This document shows positions 16,114-25,016 of a DNA stretch of 64,000 nucleotides, piece by piece (the first letter of the stretch is position 1; each line of letters opens with the position of its first letter). The stretch comes from Paracoccaceae bacterium (GTDB lineage Bacteria; Pseudomonadota; Alphaproteobacteria; Rhodobacterales; Rhodobacteraceae). Both the position numbers and the translations under genes were made by a program. The notes under the pieces are model-generated. The model made no database searches, was not told the origin of the DNA, and saw only the letters and a list, made by a program, of their open reading frames with translations. The stretch covers positions 1 through 64,000 of the forward strand of contig JAPOXR010000021.1 in the NCBI GenBank assembly GCA_026706985.1. Reading direction: 5' to 3'.

Positions 16114-18603
16114 TCAGATATCCCGCCGCAATTCAGCATTCGTTGGATCAAAGGGGCTGTCTTCGACGATCATCGCCGGCCAGAGTCGGTCGAGCATTTT
16201 CACCTGCAACTCGACACCCGGCTTCGCAAGATCGGGACTCACATAACCCATACCGATCGATTTCCGGAAATGCGGCGAGTGGCCGCCTGATGTCAGCCGC
16301 CCGACATGATCACCGCCATGATAAAGCGCCTCCCGTCCCCAAGGGCAGCAATCTTCCGGCCCGTCAATCAGCAGAGTGACGCAGAGAGACCGGATTCCGG
16401 TTGCCAGCATTGCCTCCTTGCCGTGGTAAGACTTTCTCCTGTCCACGAAGCGGTCCAGCCCGCCCTCCAGCGGCGTCGCATCACGGCCGAGTTCATTGCC
16501 GAAGGCCCGATAGCTCTTCTCCTGACGCAGCCAATTCTGTGCGCGGGCGCCGAACAGTCTGAGGCCGTGCTTCTCACCCGCCGATTCCAACCGGTCAAAA
16601 AGATAGTTCTGCATTTCGATCGGGTGGTGAAGCTCCCAGCCGAGTGATCCGGTATAGGAGACCCGCAGCGCGCGCACCGGGCACATTCCAATCTCAATGT
16701 CGCGCATGGACAGCCATGGAAAACACCCATTGCCGAGCGCGGTCCCGGTGTCCTGATCGACCAACGCATCCTTCAGCAGGTTGCCGGAATGCGGACCGGC
16801 GAGTGCGAACACGCCCCATTGCGTTGTCACATCATGAATATCTATCCAGCCGAATTCATCCATTCTGTCCGCCGCCGCCTTGCGTAGAAAATCGCCGTCA
16901 TAGGCACTCCAGGCACCGGCCGAAACCAGGTAAAACTGATCCTCGGCCAGGCGGCCGATCGTGTATTCTGAATGGACGGTTCCCCGTTCCGTGAGCGCAT
17001 AGCTCAGATTGACCCGGCCCGGAGACGGAAGGCGGTTACAGGTGAACCAGTCAAGAAAGCTCTCGGAGCCGGGCCCGCGCACGAGATGCTTGGTGAATGC
17101 GGTGGCATCAAACAGGCCCACACCGGAGCGGACAGCCTCGGCTTCAGCCACCGCATACGGCCACCAGCCGCCCTTGCGGAATGACCGCGAGGCATGGTCA
17201 TCGAAGCCTTCAGGCGCGAAATAATTCGGTCTCTCCCAACCGTTCACCTGCCCGAAACAGGCACCGCGGCTGCTCAAACGGTCATAGCATGGTGCTGTCC
17301 GCAGCGGTCTGCACGCCTCTCTCTCCTCATCCGGGTGATGCAGAATGAATACATGCTCGTAACATTCCTCATTCTTGCGGCAGGAATATTCAGTGGTGAT
17401 CCAATCGCCGAAACGTCTGGGGTCAAGCGAAGCCATGTCGATTTCGGCTTCACCCTCGGTCATGATCTGGGCCAGATAGTGACCGACCCCGCCGGCGGCG
17501 GTGATGCCGAAGGAAAATCCTTCCGCCAACCACATGTTACGTAATCCCGGTGCCGGACCGACAAGCGGATTTCCGTCCGGAGTGTAGCAGATCGGGCCAT
17601 TGAAATCATCCTTCAGCCCGGCGGTTTCAGCCGACGGAATCCTATGGATCATTGACATATACTCGGTCTCAATCCGGTCGAGATCGAGTTCAAACAGATC
17701 GGCGCGGAATGAATCCGGCGCACCATAGGCAAAGCGGGCCGGCGCTCCCTTTTCGTATGGACCGAGAATCCAGCCGCCACGCTCCTCGCGGACATAATAT
17801 CTGGCATCAGCATCACGCAGCACCGGATGCTCCGGGTGGGCTTCCCGCCATTCGACCAAAGCCGGGTCGGGTTCGGTCACGATATATTGGTGTTCAACCG
17901 GCACAGCCGGAAATTTCAGCCCGAGCAGCGCCGCAGTCCGCTGCGCATGGTTACCGGTGGCGGTGATCACATGCTCGGCGCGGATTTCGAAAGCCTCCCC
18001 GCCCGCAATCAGGTTTCCACCCTGCTCGGTCATCAGCGATCCCCGGACAACCCATTCCTCTCCGGTCCAACTGTAGGAATCGGCCTGCCTGCGGCGGAGA
18101 ATCTCGACCCCTCGTTTGCGCGCGGCGCTGGCCATCGCCTGGGTCAAATCCGCCGGATTGATATAACCGTCTGTGGGGTGCAGAATAGCGCCGACCAAAT
18201 CATCGGTTCGGACCAGCGGGTAACGCTCCCGGATTTCCTTCGCTGAAAGCCACTCAAACGGGATATGCACCGTCTCCGCCGTGGTCGCATACAGCATATA
18301 CTCGTCCATCCGCTCCCGCGTCTGTGCCATGCGCAGGTTTCCGACCACCCGAAATCCCGGATCCATTCCGGTTTCCGCCTGCAATTCCTTATAAAACCGC
18401 ACCGAGTAATCATGGATATGGCTGGTTGCGTAGCTCATATTGAACAGTGGCAACAATCCCGCCGCGTGCCAGGTCGAACCCGATGTCAACTCGTCACGCT
18501 CAATCAGCGCCACATCGCGCCATCCGGCTCTGGCAAGGTGATAGGCGATCGCAACGCCAACCGCTCCACCGCCGACAATGAGCGCACGCACATGCTTTGT
18601 CAT
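16114..18603 (-). CDS. FAD-dependent dehydrogenase with GcvT domain (sarcosine/dimethylglycine dehydrogenase-like)
   Basis: An 829-residue two-domain enzyme. Residues 1 to about 380 form a DAO-type FAD domain: dinucleotide motif VGGGAVGVAIAYHLAR (10-25) and SGSTWHAAG, where His46 matches the covalent FAD histidine of sarcosine/dimethylglycine dehydrogenases. Residues from about 430 form the aminomethyltransferase (GcvT) fold, with VSYTGSLGWELHHPIE and FGARAQNWLRQEKSYRAFG. Such enzymes oxidatively remove N-methyl groups from glycine derivatives and pass formaldehyde units to tetrahydrofolate. Length is normal. It is transcribed alone, divergent from the M3 peptidase with 142 bp between. The exact N-methyl substrate is not determined by sequence. 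Confidence 0.9.
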   Translation of the reverse strand: MTKHVRALIVGGGAVGVAIAYHLARAGWRDVALIERDELTSGSTWHAAGLLPLFNMSYATSHIHDYSVRFYKELQAETGMDPGFRVVGNLRMAQTRERMDEYMLYATTAETVHIPFEWLSAKEIRERYPLVRTDDLVGAILHPTDGYINPADLTQAMASAARKRGVEILRRRQADSYSWTGEEWVVRGSLMTEQGGNLIAGGEAFEIRAEHVITATGNHAQRTAALLGLKFPAVPVEHQYIVTEPDPALVEWREAHPEHPVLRDADARYYVREERGGWILGPYEKGAPARFAYGAPDSFRADLFELDLDRIETEYMSMIHRIPSAETAGLKDDFNGPICYTPDGNPLVGPAPGLRNMWLAEGFSFGITAAGGVGHYLAQIMTEGEAEIDMASLDPRRFGDWITTEYSCRKNEECYEHVFILHHPDEEREACRPLRTAPCYDRLSSRGACFGQVNGWERPNYFAPEGFDDHASRSFRKGGWWPYAVAEAEAVRSGVGLFDATAFTKHLVRGPGSESFLDWFTCNRLPSPGRVNLSYALTERGTVHSEYTIGRLAEDQFYLVSAGAWSAYDGDFLRKAAADRMDEFGWIDIHDVTTQWGVFALAGPHSGNLLKDALVDQDTGTALGNGCFPWLSMRDIEIGMCPVRALRVSYTGSLGWELHHPIEMQNYLFDRLESAGEKHGLRLFGARAQNWLRQEKSYRAFGNELGRDATPLEGGLDRFVDRRKSYHGKEAMLATGIRSLCVTLLIDGPEDCCPWGREALYHGGDHVGRLTSGGHSPHFRKSIGMGYVSPDLAKPGVELQVKMLDRLWPAMIVEDSPFDPTNAELRRDI

Positions 18604-18745
18604 GATCCGGTCCTCCTGTAAGGGGCGTAGGGTGAATTATCAGATCGAATCAAAAAAATCGGCAAAATTTCATGCGCCGATCGTGATTTTGCGTCATTCG
18701 GCTGTCAGCGGGTGACTGTATGCAATCCTGTGCGGGGAGGTCGAA

Positions 18746-20800
18746 ATGAAAAATCAATCCAAGCGGGCGGAAGACGGGATCCTGTTGCAGGAGTGGGACA
18801 CGCCTTACGGGTTGGCACCGTTCAGCGAAATCAAGGACAGCGATTTTCTTCCGGCCCTCGAAGCCGCCATTGACGCGGCTTTGCGGCAAATCCGGCGGAT
18901 CGGCAAATGCGGCGAGCCCGCGACTTTCAAGAATGTCATTCATCGACTCGAACAGGCAGGCGAAGTGCTGGAGCGGGTTTATCTGACATTTTCCGCCCTT
19001 GCTTCCGCCGACAGCAATCCGGAACGGCAGCGGCTGGAACGGGAAATCGCGCCCCGACTTGCGGAATTCCATACCGAAATCGCTGCCAACCTTGACCTGT
19101 TCCGGCGCATTGAATCGCTCTGGGCGGAACGGGACCAGCTGAAACTCGGCGAAGAGGAATTGATGGCGCTGAAAAACTGCCGGCAGGAATTGCTGCGTTC
19201 CGGTGCCAGACTTGAGGGTGCCGGGAAAGACAGGTTTCGTCATATCCGCGCCCGTCTCGCCGCGCTGGAAACGGAATTCGCCCAGAATGTGCTGAAAGAT
19301 GAAGCGGATTGGTCCATGCCCATTACAGACGCCGATGCGGCGGAACTGCCGGATTTCCTGCTGCATTCGGCTGCCCAGGCAGCACGCGACCGTGGGCAGG
19401 AAGGTCGAATCGTGACGCTGGACCGCTCATTGATCGTGCCCTTCCTGCAGCATTGCCCGAATCGGGAATTGCGCCGATGCGCATTCGAAGCCTGGATGCG
19501 GCGGGGCCTCGGCGGCGGTGAATCGGACAATCGTGCCATCATGGCTGAAATCCTGGCGCTCCGATCGGAACTTGCCAGCCTCCTCGGCTATGCTTCCTAC
19601 GCGGATTTCAAGTTGGAAAATAAGATGGCCGGATCGCCGGAACAGGCGGATGCGCTATTGTCGGAGGTCTGGAAGCCGGCATTGGTCCAGGCGCTTAGTG
19701 ATTCGGCGGTCTACCAGTCCGAACTGGCTGCGGACGGCGTCTCAGGAGGGATCGAAGCCTGGGATTGGCGTTATTATGCGGAACGGAAACGGCTGTCCGA
19801 GCATCGACTCGATGAGTCGGAAATCAAACAATATCTACAGCTCGACCAGATGCGGGAAGCCGCCTTCAATGTTGCCGGAAGGCTGTTCGGGCTGGACTTC
19901 AGTGAAGTGGAGTGCGGGCTCTACCATCCGGATTGCCGCGCCTGGGAGGTGCAAAGGGACGGCCGCCATATCGCCTTGTTCATTGCCGATGATTTTGCCC
20001 GACCGTCGAAGCGGTCCGGCGCCTGGTGCACAATTCTGCGCAGTCAACACAGGCTGGCGGGCAATGTCCGGCCAGTGGTTGTCAATGTGTGCAATTTTAT
20101 GCGCCCCGCCGCGGACGAACCATGCCTGTTATCTCTGGAAGATGCGCGGACATTATTTCACGAATTCGGCCATGCGCTGCATGTGATGCTCTCCGACATC
20201 ACCTATCCGAGCCTGTCCGGCACCGGCACGGTGCTCGATTTCGTCGAACTGCCGAGCCAGCTATTCGAGAACTGGCTGATGACACCGGAGGTGCTCGACC
20301 GATTTGCCCTGCATGCCGAAACCGGTGAGTCGCTGCCGCCTGTGTTACGCAGCCGACTTCAGGCGGCGCGCAATTTTGATCAAGGATTTCAGACGGTTGA
20401 ATACATTGCCTGTGCCTTTGTCGACCTTGATTTGCATAGAATCAGCACCGCGCCCGTGGATCCCTTACGCTGCCAGAGCCAGACTTTGGCACGCATCGGC
20501 ATGCCGGATTCAATCCGGATGCGGCATGAGGCACCGCATTTTCTGCACATCTTCGGGGGAGACGGGTATGCTTCCGGCTATTACAGCTACCTGTGGTCAG
20601 ATGTGATGGCGGCTGATGCGTATGCTTCCTTCCTCGAAGCGGGCGGCCCATTCTGCGGGAAAATGGCGGCGAAGCTGGAACAGCATATCCTGTCCAAAGG
20701 CGGCGCGGCGGAGCCGGAGGAGCTTTATCTCCGGTTCCGTGGCCATTTGCCGCGGGCTGAAGCCCTGATTGAAAAGCGCGGATTGCATCCAGCGGAATGA
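18746..20800 (+). CDS. M3 family zinc oligopeptidase / peptidyl-dipeptidase (Dcp/PrlC type)
   Basis: A 684-residue cytoplasmic metallopeptidase (thimet oligopeptidase family) that trims short peptides. The zinc motif HEFGHALH starts at residue 472 and the third ligand lies about 25 residues on in DFVELPSQLFENW. SGTGTVLDFVELPSQ and the C-terminal GYASGYYSYLWSDVMAADAY segment match Dcp/oligopeptidase A proteins and complete the substrate channel. GGGGAGG lies five bases before the ATG, so the start is secure. Dcp rather than PrlC is slightly favoured, but the subtype is uncertain. It is a single gene followed by a convergent SH3-domain gene. Confidence 0.93.
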   Translation: MKNQSKRAEDGILLQEWDTPYGLAPFSEIKDSDFLPALEAAIDAALRQIRRIGKCGEPATFKNVIHRLEQAGEVLERVYLTFSALASADSNPERQRLEREIAPRLAEFHTEIAANLDLFRRIESLWAERDQLKLGEEELMALKNCRQELLRSGARLEGAGKDRFRHIRARLAALETEFAQNVLKDEADWSMPITDADAAELPDFLLHSAAQAARDRGQEGRIVTLDRSLIVPFLQHCPNRELRRCAFEAWMRRGLGGGESDNRAIMAEILALRSELASLLGYASYADFKLENKMAGSPEQADALLSEVWKPALVQALSDSAVYQSELAADGVSGGIEAWDWRYYAERKRLSEHRLDESEIKQYLQLDQMREAAFNVAGRLFGLDFSEVECGLYHPDCRAWEVQRDGRHIALFIADDFARPSKRSGAWCTILRSQHRLAGNVRPVVVNVCNFMRPAADEPCLLSLEDARTLFHEFGHALHVMLSDITYPSLSGTGTVLDFVELPSQLFENWLMTPEVLDRFALHAETGESLPPVLRSRLQAARNFDQGFQTVEYIACAFVDLDLHRISTAPVDPLRCQSQTLARIGMPDSIRMRHEAPHFLHIFGGDGYASGYYSYLWSDVMAADAYASFLEAGGPFCGKMAAKLEQHILSKGGAAEPEELYLRFRGHLPRAEALIEKRGLHPAE

Positions 20801-20827
20801 ATCCCGGTGCCGCTTCATCCGTGGCCG

Positions 20828-21418
20828 TCACAGGATTTCATCAGCATCCACGCCCCAAATATCTGATTTGCGGACCCATCCGGCAAATCTGCCGACGCTG
20901 ATCCGGCACCAATCCGGGTTACATCTGTCAAGCTTGGCAATGACATGCTTCTCAGCCACGGAACCGACTGCTGAAGGCTCTTCCGGCCGGCGCATGAGCG
21001 AGGCGGACTCTGCAGTCACGATCACAAAGCGTTCACCCGATAGCAGTGAGTGATGCATCCACCCTTCCCTGCCGGTGGCATCCCTGACCTGACGCCAGTT
21101 ATTGAACTCGCCGATAACCTGCAGCGGAACGCCGGGTCCGGTATATTCATAATCAACGCGGTGATCCGTGCCCGGCCCACGGCGTGACCATCCCAACCCG
21201 GCTTTCATTGATACATAGCGCGGCACCGGAAAGCCGGTGATCCTGCCCCGGACAATACCGTCGTCGACCGCTTCCGGCTCAGACGGCGAAGCGATTGCGC
21301 CCATAGCGGTTCTGACAGCAGCCATATCCACATTGAAAATGATCGCAGCGGTCAGCGCGACTGCCAGTACCGCAGCCACTGCCCAGCGGGTCCGCAGAAA
21401 AAGATCTTTCATTCCCAT
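20828..21418 (-). CDS. SH3-domain protein (DUF1058 type), membrane-anchored or exported
   Basis: A 196-residue protein with an N-terminal hydrophobic helix (WAVAAVLAVALTAAIIF, about 12-28) that could be a signal anchor. Two bacterial SH3-like repeats follow: one with PVPRYVSMKA, VIGEFNNWRQVRDATGREGW and HHSLLSG, and a second with VIVTAESASLMRRP and CRISVGRFAGWVRKSDIWG. Such domains often bind peptidoglycan or mediate envelope contacts. It is divergent from a 2-hydroxyacid dehydrogenase gene, an arrangement I associate with many alphaproteobacteria. Function unknown beyond the fold. Confidence 0.88.
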   Translation of the reverse strand: MGMKDLFLRTRWAVAAVLAVALTAAIIFNVDMAAVRTAMGAIASPSEPEAVDDGIVRGRITGFPVPRYVSMKAGLGWSRRGPGTDHRVDYEYTGPGVPLQVIGEFNNWRQVRDATGREGWMHHSLLSGERFVIVTAESASLMRRPEEPSAVGSVAEKHVIAKLDRCNPDWCRISVGRFAGWVRKSDIWGVDADEIL

Positions 21419-21537
21419 TTTGTCACCGCTCGAACCGGCTGAATTTGTTCTTTCGCACCCAAACGCTCTCTTGCAATTTCAGCAGCGTGTGGGAATTATG
21501 CGCCGGTGAGAAAGAATTCTGCCGCCGGACTGCGAAA

Positions 21538-22524
21538 ATGTCAATGCCACGACTGACTGTCACAATCACAAGGCGGCTGCCTGAACAGGTCGAAGCGCGG
21601 ATGCAGGATCTGGTCGATGTCAGGCTGCGACGCGTTGACACCCCGATGAGCCGGGCCGAACTCGTAGCAGCTGTCGCTGATTGCGATGTGCTGGTGCCGA
21701 CAATAACCGACAGGATTGACCAGTCATTGCTGGCACAGGCCGGTGAAAGGTTGAAATTGATCGCGAATTACGGCGCGGGTTTTGACAATATTGATGTTGA
21801 GACGGCGCGGGTCAGGGGAATTCTGGTCACCAACACGCCGGATGTTGTCACCGACGACACCGCTGACATGACCATCGGCCTAATTCTCGCGGTCTCGCGC
21901 CGGTTGCGTGAAGGCATTGCTCTTATGCAGTCGAACAGATGGGAGGGCTGGTCTCCGACAGCGATGATGGGAAGCCGGGTCGGTGGAAAAAATCTTGGAA
22001 TTCTCGGCATGGGCCGAATTGGAACGGCTGTGGCAAGGCGCGCGCGCGCATTCGGCATGAAGATCAATTACCATAACCGCAACCGGGTGCATGCCGACAC
22101 TGAAGCGGAATTGGGAGCGGTTTACTGGGACAGCCTTGACCAGATGGTGTACCGGGTCGACATACTGTCCATCAACTGTCCACACACGCCCTCGACCTAT
22201 CACCTGTTGAATGAACGGCGGCTGAAACTGATGCGGAAGGAAGCCGTCATCGTCAACACCTCGCGCGGAGAGGTGATCGACCAGAATGCCCTGATCCGAA
22301 TGCTGGAGAAAAAACAGATCGCCGGTGCCGGACTGGATGTATTCGCCCGCGAGGCCGATGTCGATCAACCGCCGAGAGACCTCAGCAATGTCGTTCTGCT
22401 GCCGCATATGGGCTCGGCGACGATCGAGGGTCGTATCGAAATGGGTGAGCGCGTTCTCATCAATATCAAGACATTCGCCGATGGCCACCGGCCTCCGGAC
22501 CTGGTCATTCCGGGAAGTGGCTAA
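21538..22524 (+). CDS. D-isomer-specific 2-hydroxyacid dehydrogenase (glyoxylate/hydroxypyruvate reductase-like)
   Basis: About 328 residues from ATG 21538. The NAD(P) motif is GILGMGRIGTAVARRA, followed by INYHNRNR, where a basic residue after the second strand hints at NADPH use. Catalytic residues of the family are visible: Arg in VNTSRGEVID, Glu in VFAREADVD, His in LLPHMGSAT. Likely reaction: reduction of glyoxylate or hydroxypyruvate to the D-hydroxyacid. An upstream in-frame ATG at 21445 would add an unusual Cys-rich head not typical of the family. It is divergent from the SH3-domain gene. Confidence 0.92.
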   Translation: MSMPRLTVTITRRLPEQVEARMQDLVDVRLRRVDTPMSRAELVAAVADCDVLVPTITDRIDQSLLAQAGERLKLIANYGAGFDNIDVETARVRGILVTNTPDVVTDDTADMTIGLILAVSRRLREGIALMQSNRWEGWSPTAMMGSRVGGKNLGILGMGRIGTAVARRARAFGMKINYHNRNRVHADTEAELGAVYWDSLDQMVYRVDILSINCPHTPSTYHLLNERRLKLMRKEAVIVNTSRGEVIDQNALIRMLEKKQIAGAGLDVFAREADVDQPPRDLSNVVLLPHMGSATIEGRIEMGERVLINIKTFADGHRPPDLVIPGSG

Positions 22525-22595
22525 GCAAATCCTCCTTCAGTGAGCAGCCGGTCAATGCGTTGCCGAGGCCTCTGCCATTGCGGCAGTCTTTAAGC

Positions 22596-23747
22596 ATGAA
22601 CCGCCGAATCTATCCCATTCTGGGCTGCCTTCTGCTGTTGCTTCCTGTGGCCATCCACAGTGTTGATTTACTGTCTGTTGAACCCTCCGCCGGATTTCAC
22701 ATCCAGGAAACCGATGCGGAAGCGTCCGGCGCAGTGTTCCGGCAACAGCTACTGGATGCGGCGGGGCAACAATCCGTGCATGCGGCGACACTTGCCAACC
22801 TCCCCGGGGGCGGTATCGGAGCCTGGTGGTTCGGCGGCAGCCGGGAAGGTGGCAAGGATGTCGAGATCTGGTTTGCACGCTATGAGAGGAGCTCCGGCCG
22901 TTTTTCGCCGGCACGGAGCATCATGTCACGGCATCAGCTGGCATCCGATCTCGGCCGCTATATCAGGAAGTTGGGAAACCCGGCCGCGTTTCTGGACCGC
23001 GACGGGCGGTTATGGCTGTTTTTTGTCAGTGTTTCCATCGGTGGCTGGGCGGGAAGCGCTGTCAATGTAATGACTTCGGATGACGGCGGTATCAATTGGT
23101 CGCCGGCCCGGAGACTGGTGACCAGCCCATTCTTCAACATCAGCACCCTGGTCAGAACACCGCCGGTTCTGATGCGTGACGGAAGTCTGGCGCTGCCTGC
23201 CTATCATGAATTTCTGGGAAAATTCGCCGAGATCATCACCCTGGAAGCGGATGGCTCGATACGCTCGAAACAGCGGCTGACCTGGGGAAGAGATGCGTTA
23301 CAGCCGGCGCTGGTGCCGACCGCCCGGGATCAGGCTCATATTTTCATGCGCTATGCGGGTCCGCCGCCGAAGAGGATGCTGTATGCGTCTACCGAGGATG
23401 GCGGGCGCAGCTTCAGCAAGGCCAGAAAGCTGGATCTGCCGAACTGGGACAACTCGGTAGCCGCCGCCACCCTTACCGGCGACCCACATGTCTGGCTTGT
23501 CTATAACAGTTCCGAAGGCAGTCGGGAGACCCTGTCGATCGCAATTTCGGATGAGAATCCGGCACTCTCCCGGCACATCCATGATTTCACAGAATCCGGT
23601 TCCGGCGGCGAATTTTCCTATCCGGCGATTGTCACCGACCCGCAGGGGTTTCATCACGTCGCCTGGACACATGAGCGGAAAAACATCAGCCATGCCGTTT
23701 TCAATGATGCCTGGCTGCTGCAGTTGCTTTCGGAGCCTGCGCAATGA
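22596..23747 (+). CDS. Sialidase-like (BNR/Asp-box) beta-propeller protein, exported or anchored
   Basis: 383 residues from ATG 22596, beginning with a hydrophobic signal/anchor (IYPILGCLLLLLPVAI). The body has sialidase-superfamily propeller features: AAWWFGG-like start (GAWWFGGSREGGKDVEIW), Asp boxes SDDGGINWSP and TEDGGRSFSK, and RTPPVLMRDGSLALPAYHEF. Typical sialidases cleave terminal sialic acids, but this sub-family is better called neuraminidase-like, since the full Arg triad cannot be confirmed by eye. Its stop overlaps the next start in ATGA, and a third membrane-protein gene overlaps in turn, so the three are co-translated and probably act together at the envelope. Confidence 0.85.
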   Translation: MNRRIYPILGCLLLLLPVAIHSVDLLSVEPSAGFHIQETDAEASGAVFRQQLLDAAGQQSVHAATLANLPGGGIGAWWFGGSREGGKDVEIWFARYERSSGRFSPARSIMSRHQLASDLGRYIRKLGNPAAFLDRDGRLWLFFVSVSIGGWAGSAVNVMTSDDGGINWSPARRLVTSPFFNISTLVRTPPVLMRDGSLALPAYHEFLGKFAEIITLEADGSIRSKQRLTWGRDALQPALVPTARDQAHIFMRYAGPPPKRMLYASTEDGGRSFSKARKLDLPNWDNSVAAATLTGDPHVWLVYNSSEGSRETLSIAISDENPALSRHIHDFTESGSGGEFSYPAIVTDPQGFHHVAWTHERKNISHAVFNDAWLLQLLSEPAQ

Positions 23748-24322
23748 GTCTTTTCAGCGTCGCAGGATGGGCGGTTACGCTGTTTGTTCCGATTTGGCTT
23801 CTCGCCGGTATCTGGACGGTCTCCTACCCGGTGCGGCTGTCAGCGGCGGCTTTGACCGTGGCGGCGTTTTTTGCCATTGAGTTGAACGATTTGGCCCTGA
23901 TCGGATATCCGCGCGGTCTCCTGAGCGAACCAAGCATTGGTCTGGTTGCCTATTTCCTTTTTCTGCTGACGCCGCGGCCTTCCCGACACCAGTCGAACCG
24001 CTTTCACTACGCCGCCTTCCTTGTCGGCATCCTGCTTTATCCGATGGCACTCGGTCTCGGTGCATTCGATCCTTACGCGCTGGGCTACCATCCATCCTCA
24101 GCATTGGTGGTCGCCGCCGCTGCCGCTGCCGCATGGTGGTGTCCGGGCCTGAGGCTGATCGCGGTCTGGCTGACATCGGCCCTTCTTGCGCATACCTTTC
24201 AGATAGGCGATAGCGACAATCTGTTTGACTATATCCTTGATCCGGTTCTGTTTTCACTGGCCGCGATCCGGGTTATTCGCCGCTCTTTCACCTTGGTGGT
24301 CAGCATTCATGCAAAGCATTGA
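23744..24322 (+). CDS. Integral membrane protein of unknown function
   Basis: 192 residues, mostly hydrophobic, with about five or six membrane segments (WAVTLFVPIWLLAGIW, LSAAALTVAAFFAIEL, GLVAYFLFLL, FLVGILLYPMALGLGAF, SALVVAAAAAAAWW and others). No recognised family. Conserved-looking polar positions are few (ELNDLALIG; QIGDSDNLFDY). The start overlaps the sialidase-like stop by four bases and its end overlaps the next gene by 14 bp, so all three form one operon. It may anchor, transport or modify a glycan handled by the sialidase-like protein; this is inference. Confidence 0.8.
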   Translation: MSLFSVAGWAVTLFVPIWLLAGIWTVSYPVRLSAAALTVAAFFAIELNDLALIGYPRGLLSEPSIGLVAYFLFLLTPRPSRHQSNRFHYAAFLVGILLYPMALGLGAFDPYALGYHPSSALVVAAAAAAAWWCPGLRLIAVWLTSALLAHTFQIGDSDNLFDYILDPVLFSLAAIRVIRRSFTLVVSIHAKH

Positions 24323-25007
24323 GAGATTCATACTGATTCATGGCACCCTGCTGTTCGCGCTGGGCGTGGTTCTGGCGGTGTTCAATCCAGATTATTTCCA
24401 GGGCAGATATGTGACCGAGGATGGTGTCCTGGAATGGTTAACGGTACTGGCATTGGGCACCGCGGCGGTGGTCACCGCAGGGCGGCTGCGGCAGGGATTT
24501 CGCCATTTCACCTGGATGCAGAATGTTACCCTGAGCTGCATCTGCGTGCTTGCCGTGTTCGGGGCCGGGGAGGAACTGTCTTGGGGACAGCGTCTCATTG
24601 GAACCGATGTTCCGGAATTTTTCCTCACCCACAATGCTCAGGAAGAGACCAACCTGCACAATCTCTTCGTCGCTGACATCAATGTGAACAAGCACATTTT
24701 CGCACGCGGATTCCTGGCGCTCTTTCTGTTCTATCTGTTGGTGATGACACCGCTCTACCATAGGTCCGCCAGCGTCAGGGCCTTGCTGGACTTCTGTGGA
24801 ATTCCGATGCCCAAACGCTACCAGATCATCGGATATTTCGTCATCATTATTCTGGTTGAGGGTCTGTTGAACATCGTTCATTCGGATCTGCAGCGACGGG
24901 GAGAACTGACTGAATTCGCGGTGCCTGTGCTCGCGGTTCTCAACATCATTTATCCGCTGAATGCGTCGGTCTTCGCCACCGGCAAAGACCGGATGACGCA
25001 ACAATAA
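24309..25007 (+). CDS. Integral membrane protein with GEELSWGQR motif, unknown function
   Basis: About 232 residues from ATG 24309; an in-frame upstream start exists, but the short form overlaps the previous gene in the usual coupled way. Several membrane helices surround a strikingly polar central part: GEELSWGQR (87-95) and NAQEETNLHN (109-118), then AGFL-type helices and a C-terminal HSDLQRRGE region. Acidic residues, Trp, Gln, Arg and His so close to helices suggest a catalytic or ligand site within the membrane. The spacing does not match the EExxxR motif of CPBP/CAAX proteases. Third gene of the sialidase-like operon. Confidence 0.82.
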   Translation: MQSIERFILIHGTLLFALGVVLAVFNPDYFQGRYVTEDGVLEWLTVLALGTAAVVTAGRLRQGFRHFTWMQNVTLSCICVLAVFGAGEELSWGQRLIGTDVPEFFLTHNAQEETNLHNLFVADINVNKHIFARGFLALFLFYLLVMTPLYHRSASVRALLDFCGIPMPKRYQIIGYFVIIILVEGLLNIVHSDLQRRGELTEFAVPVLAVLNIIYPLNASVFATGKDRMTQQ

Positions 25008-25016
25008 CTTCGCTTG

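Noticed and set aside
24309..25007. CPBP/CAAX-type intramembrane protease
   Set aside because: GEELSWGQR has two Glu and an Arg, but the spacing does not match EExxxR and the FxxxH/HxxxN motifs are not found.
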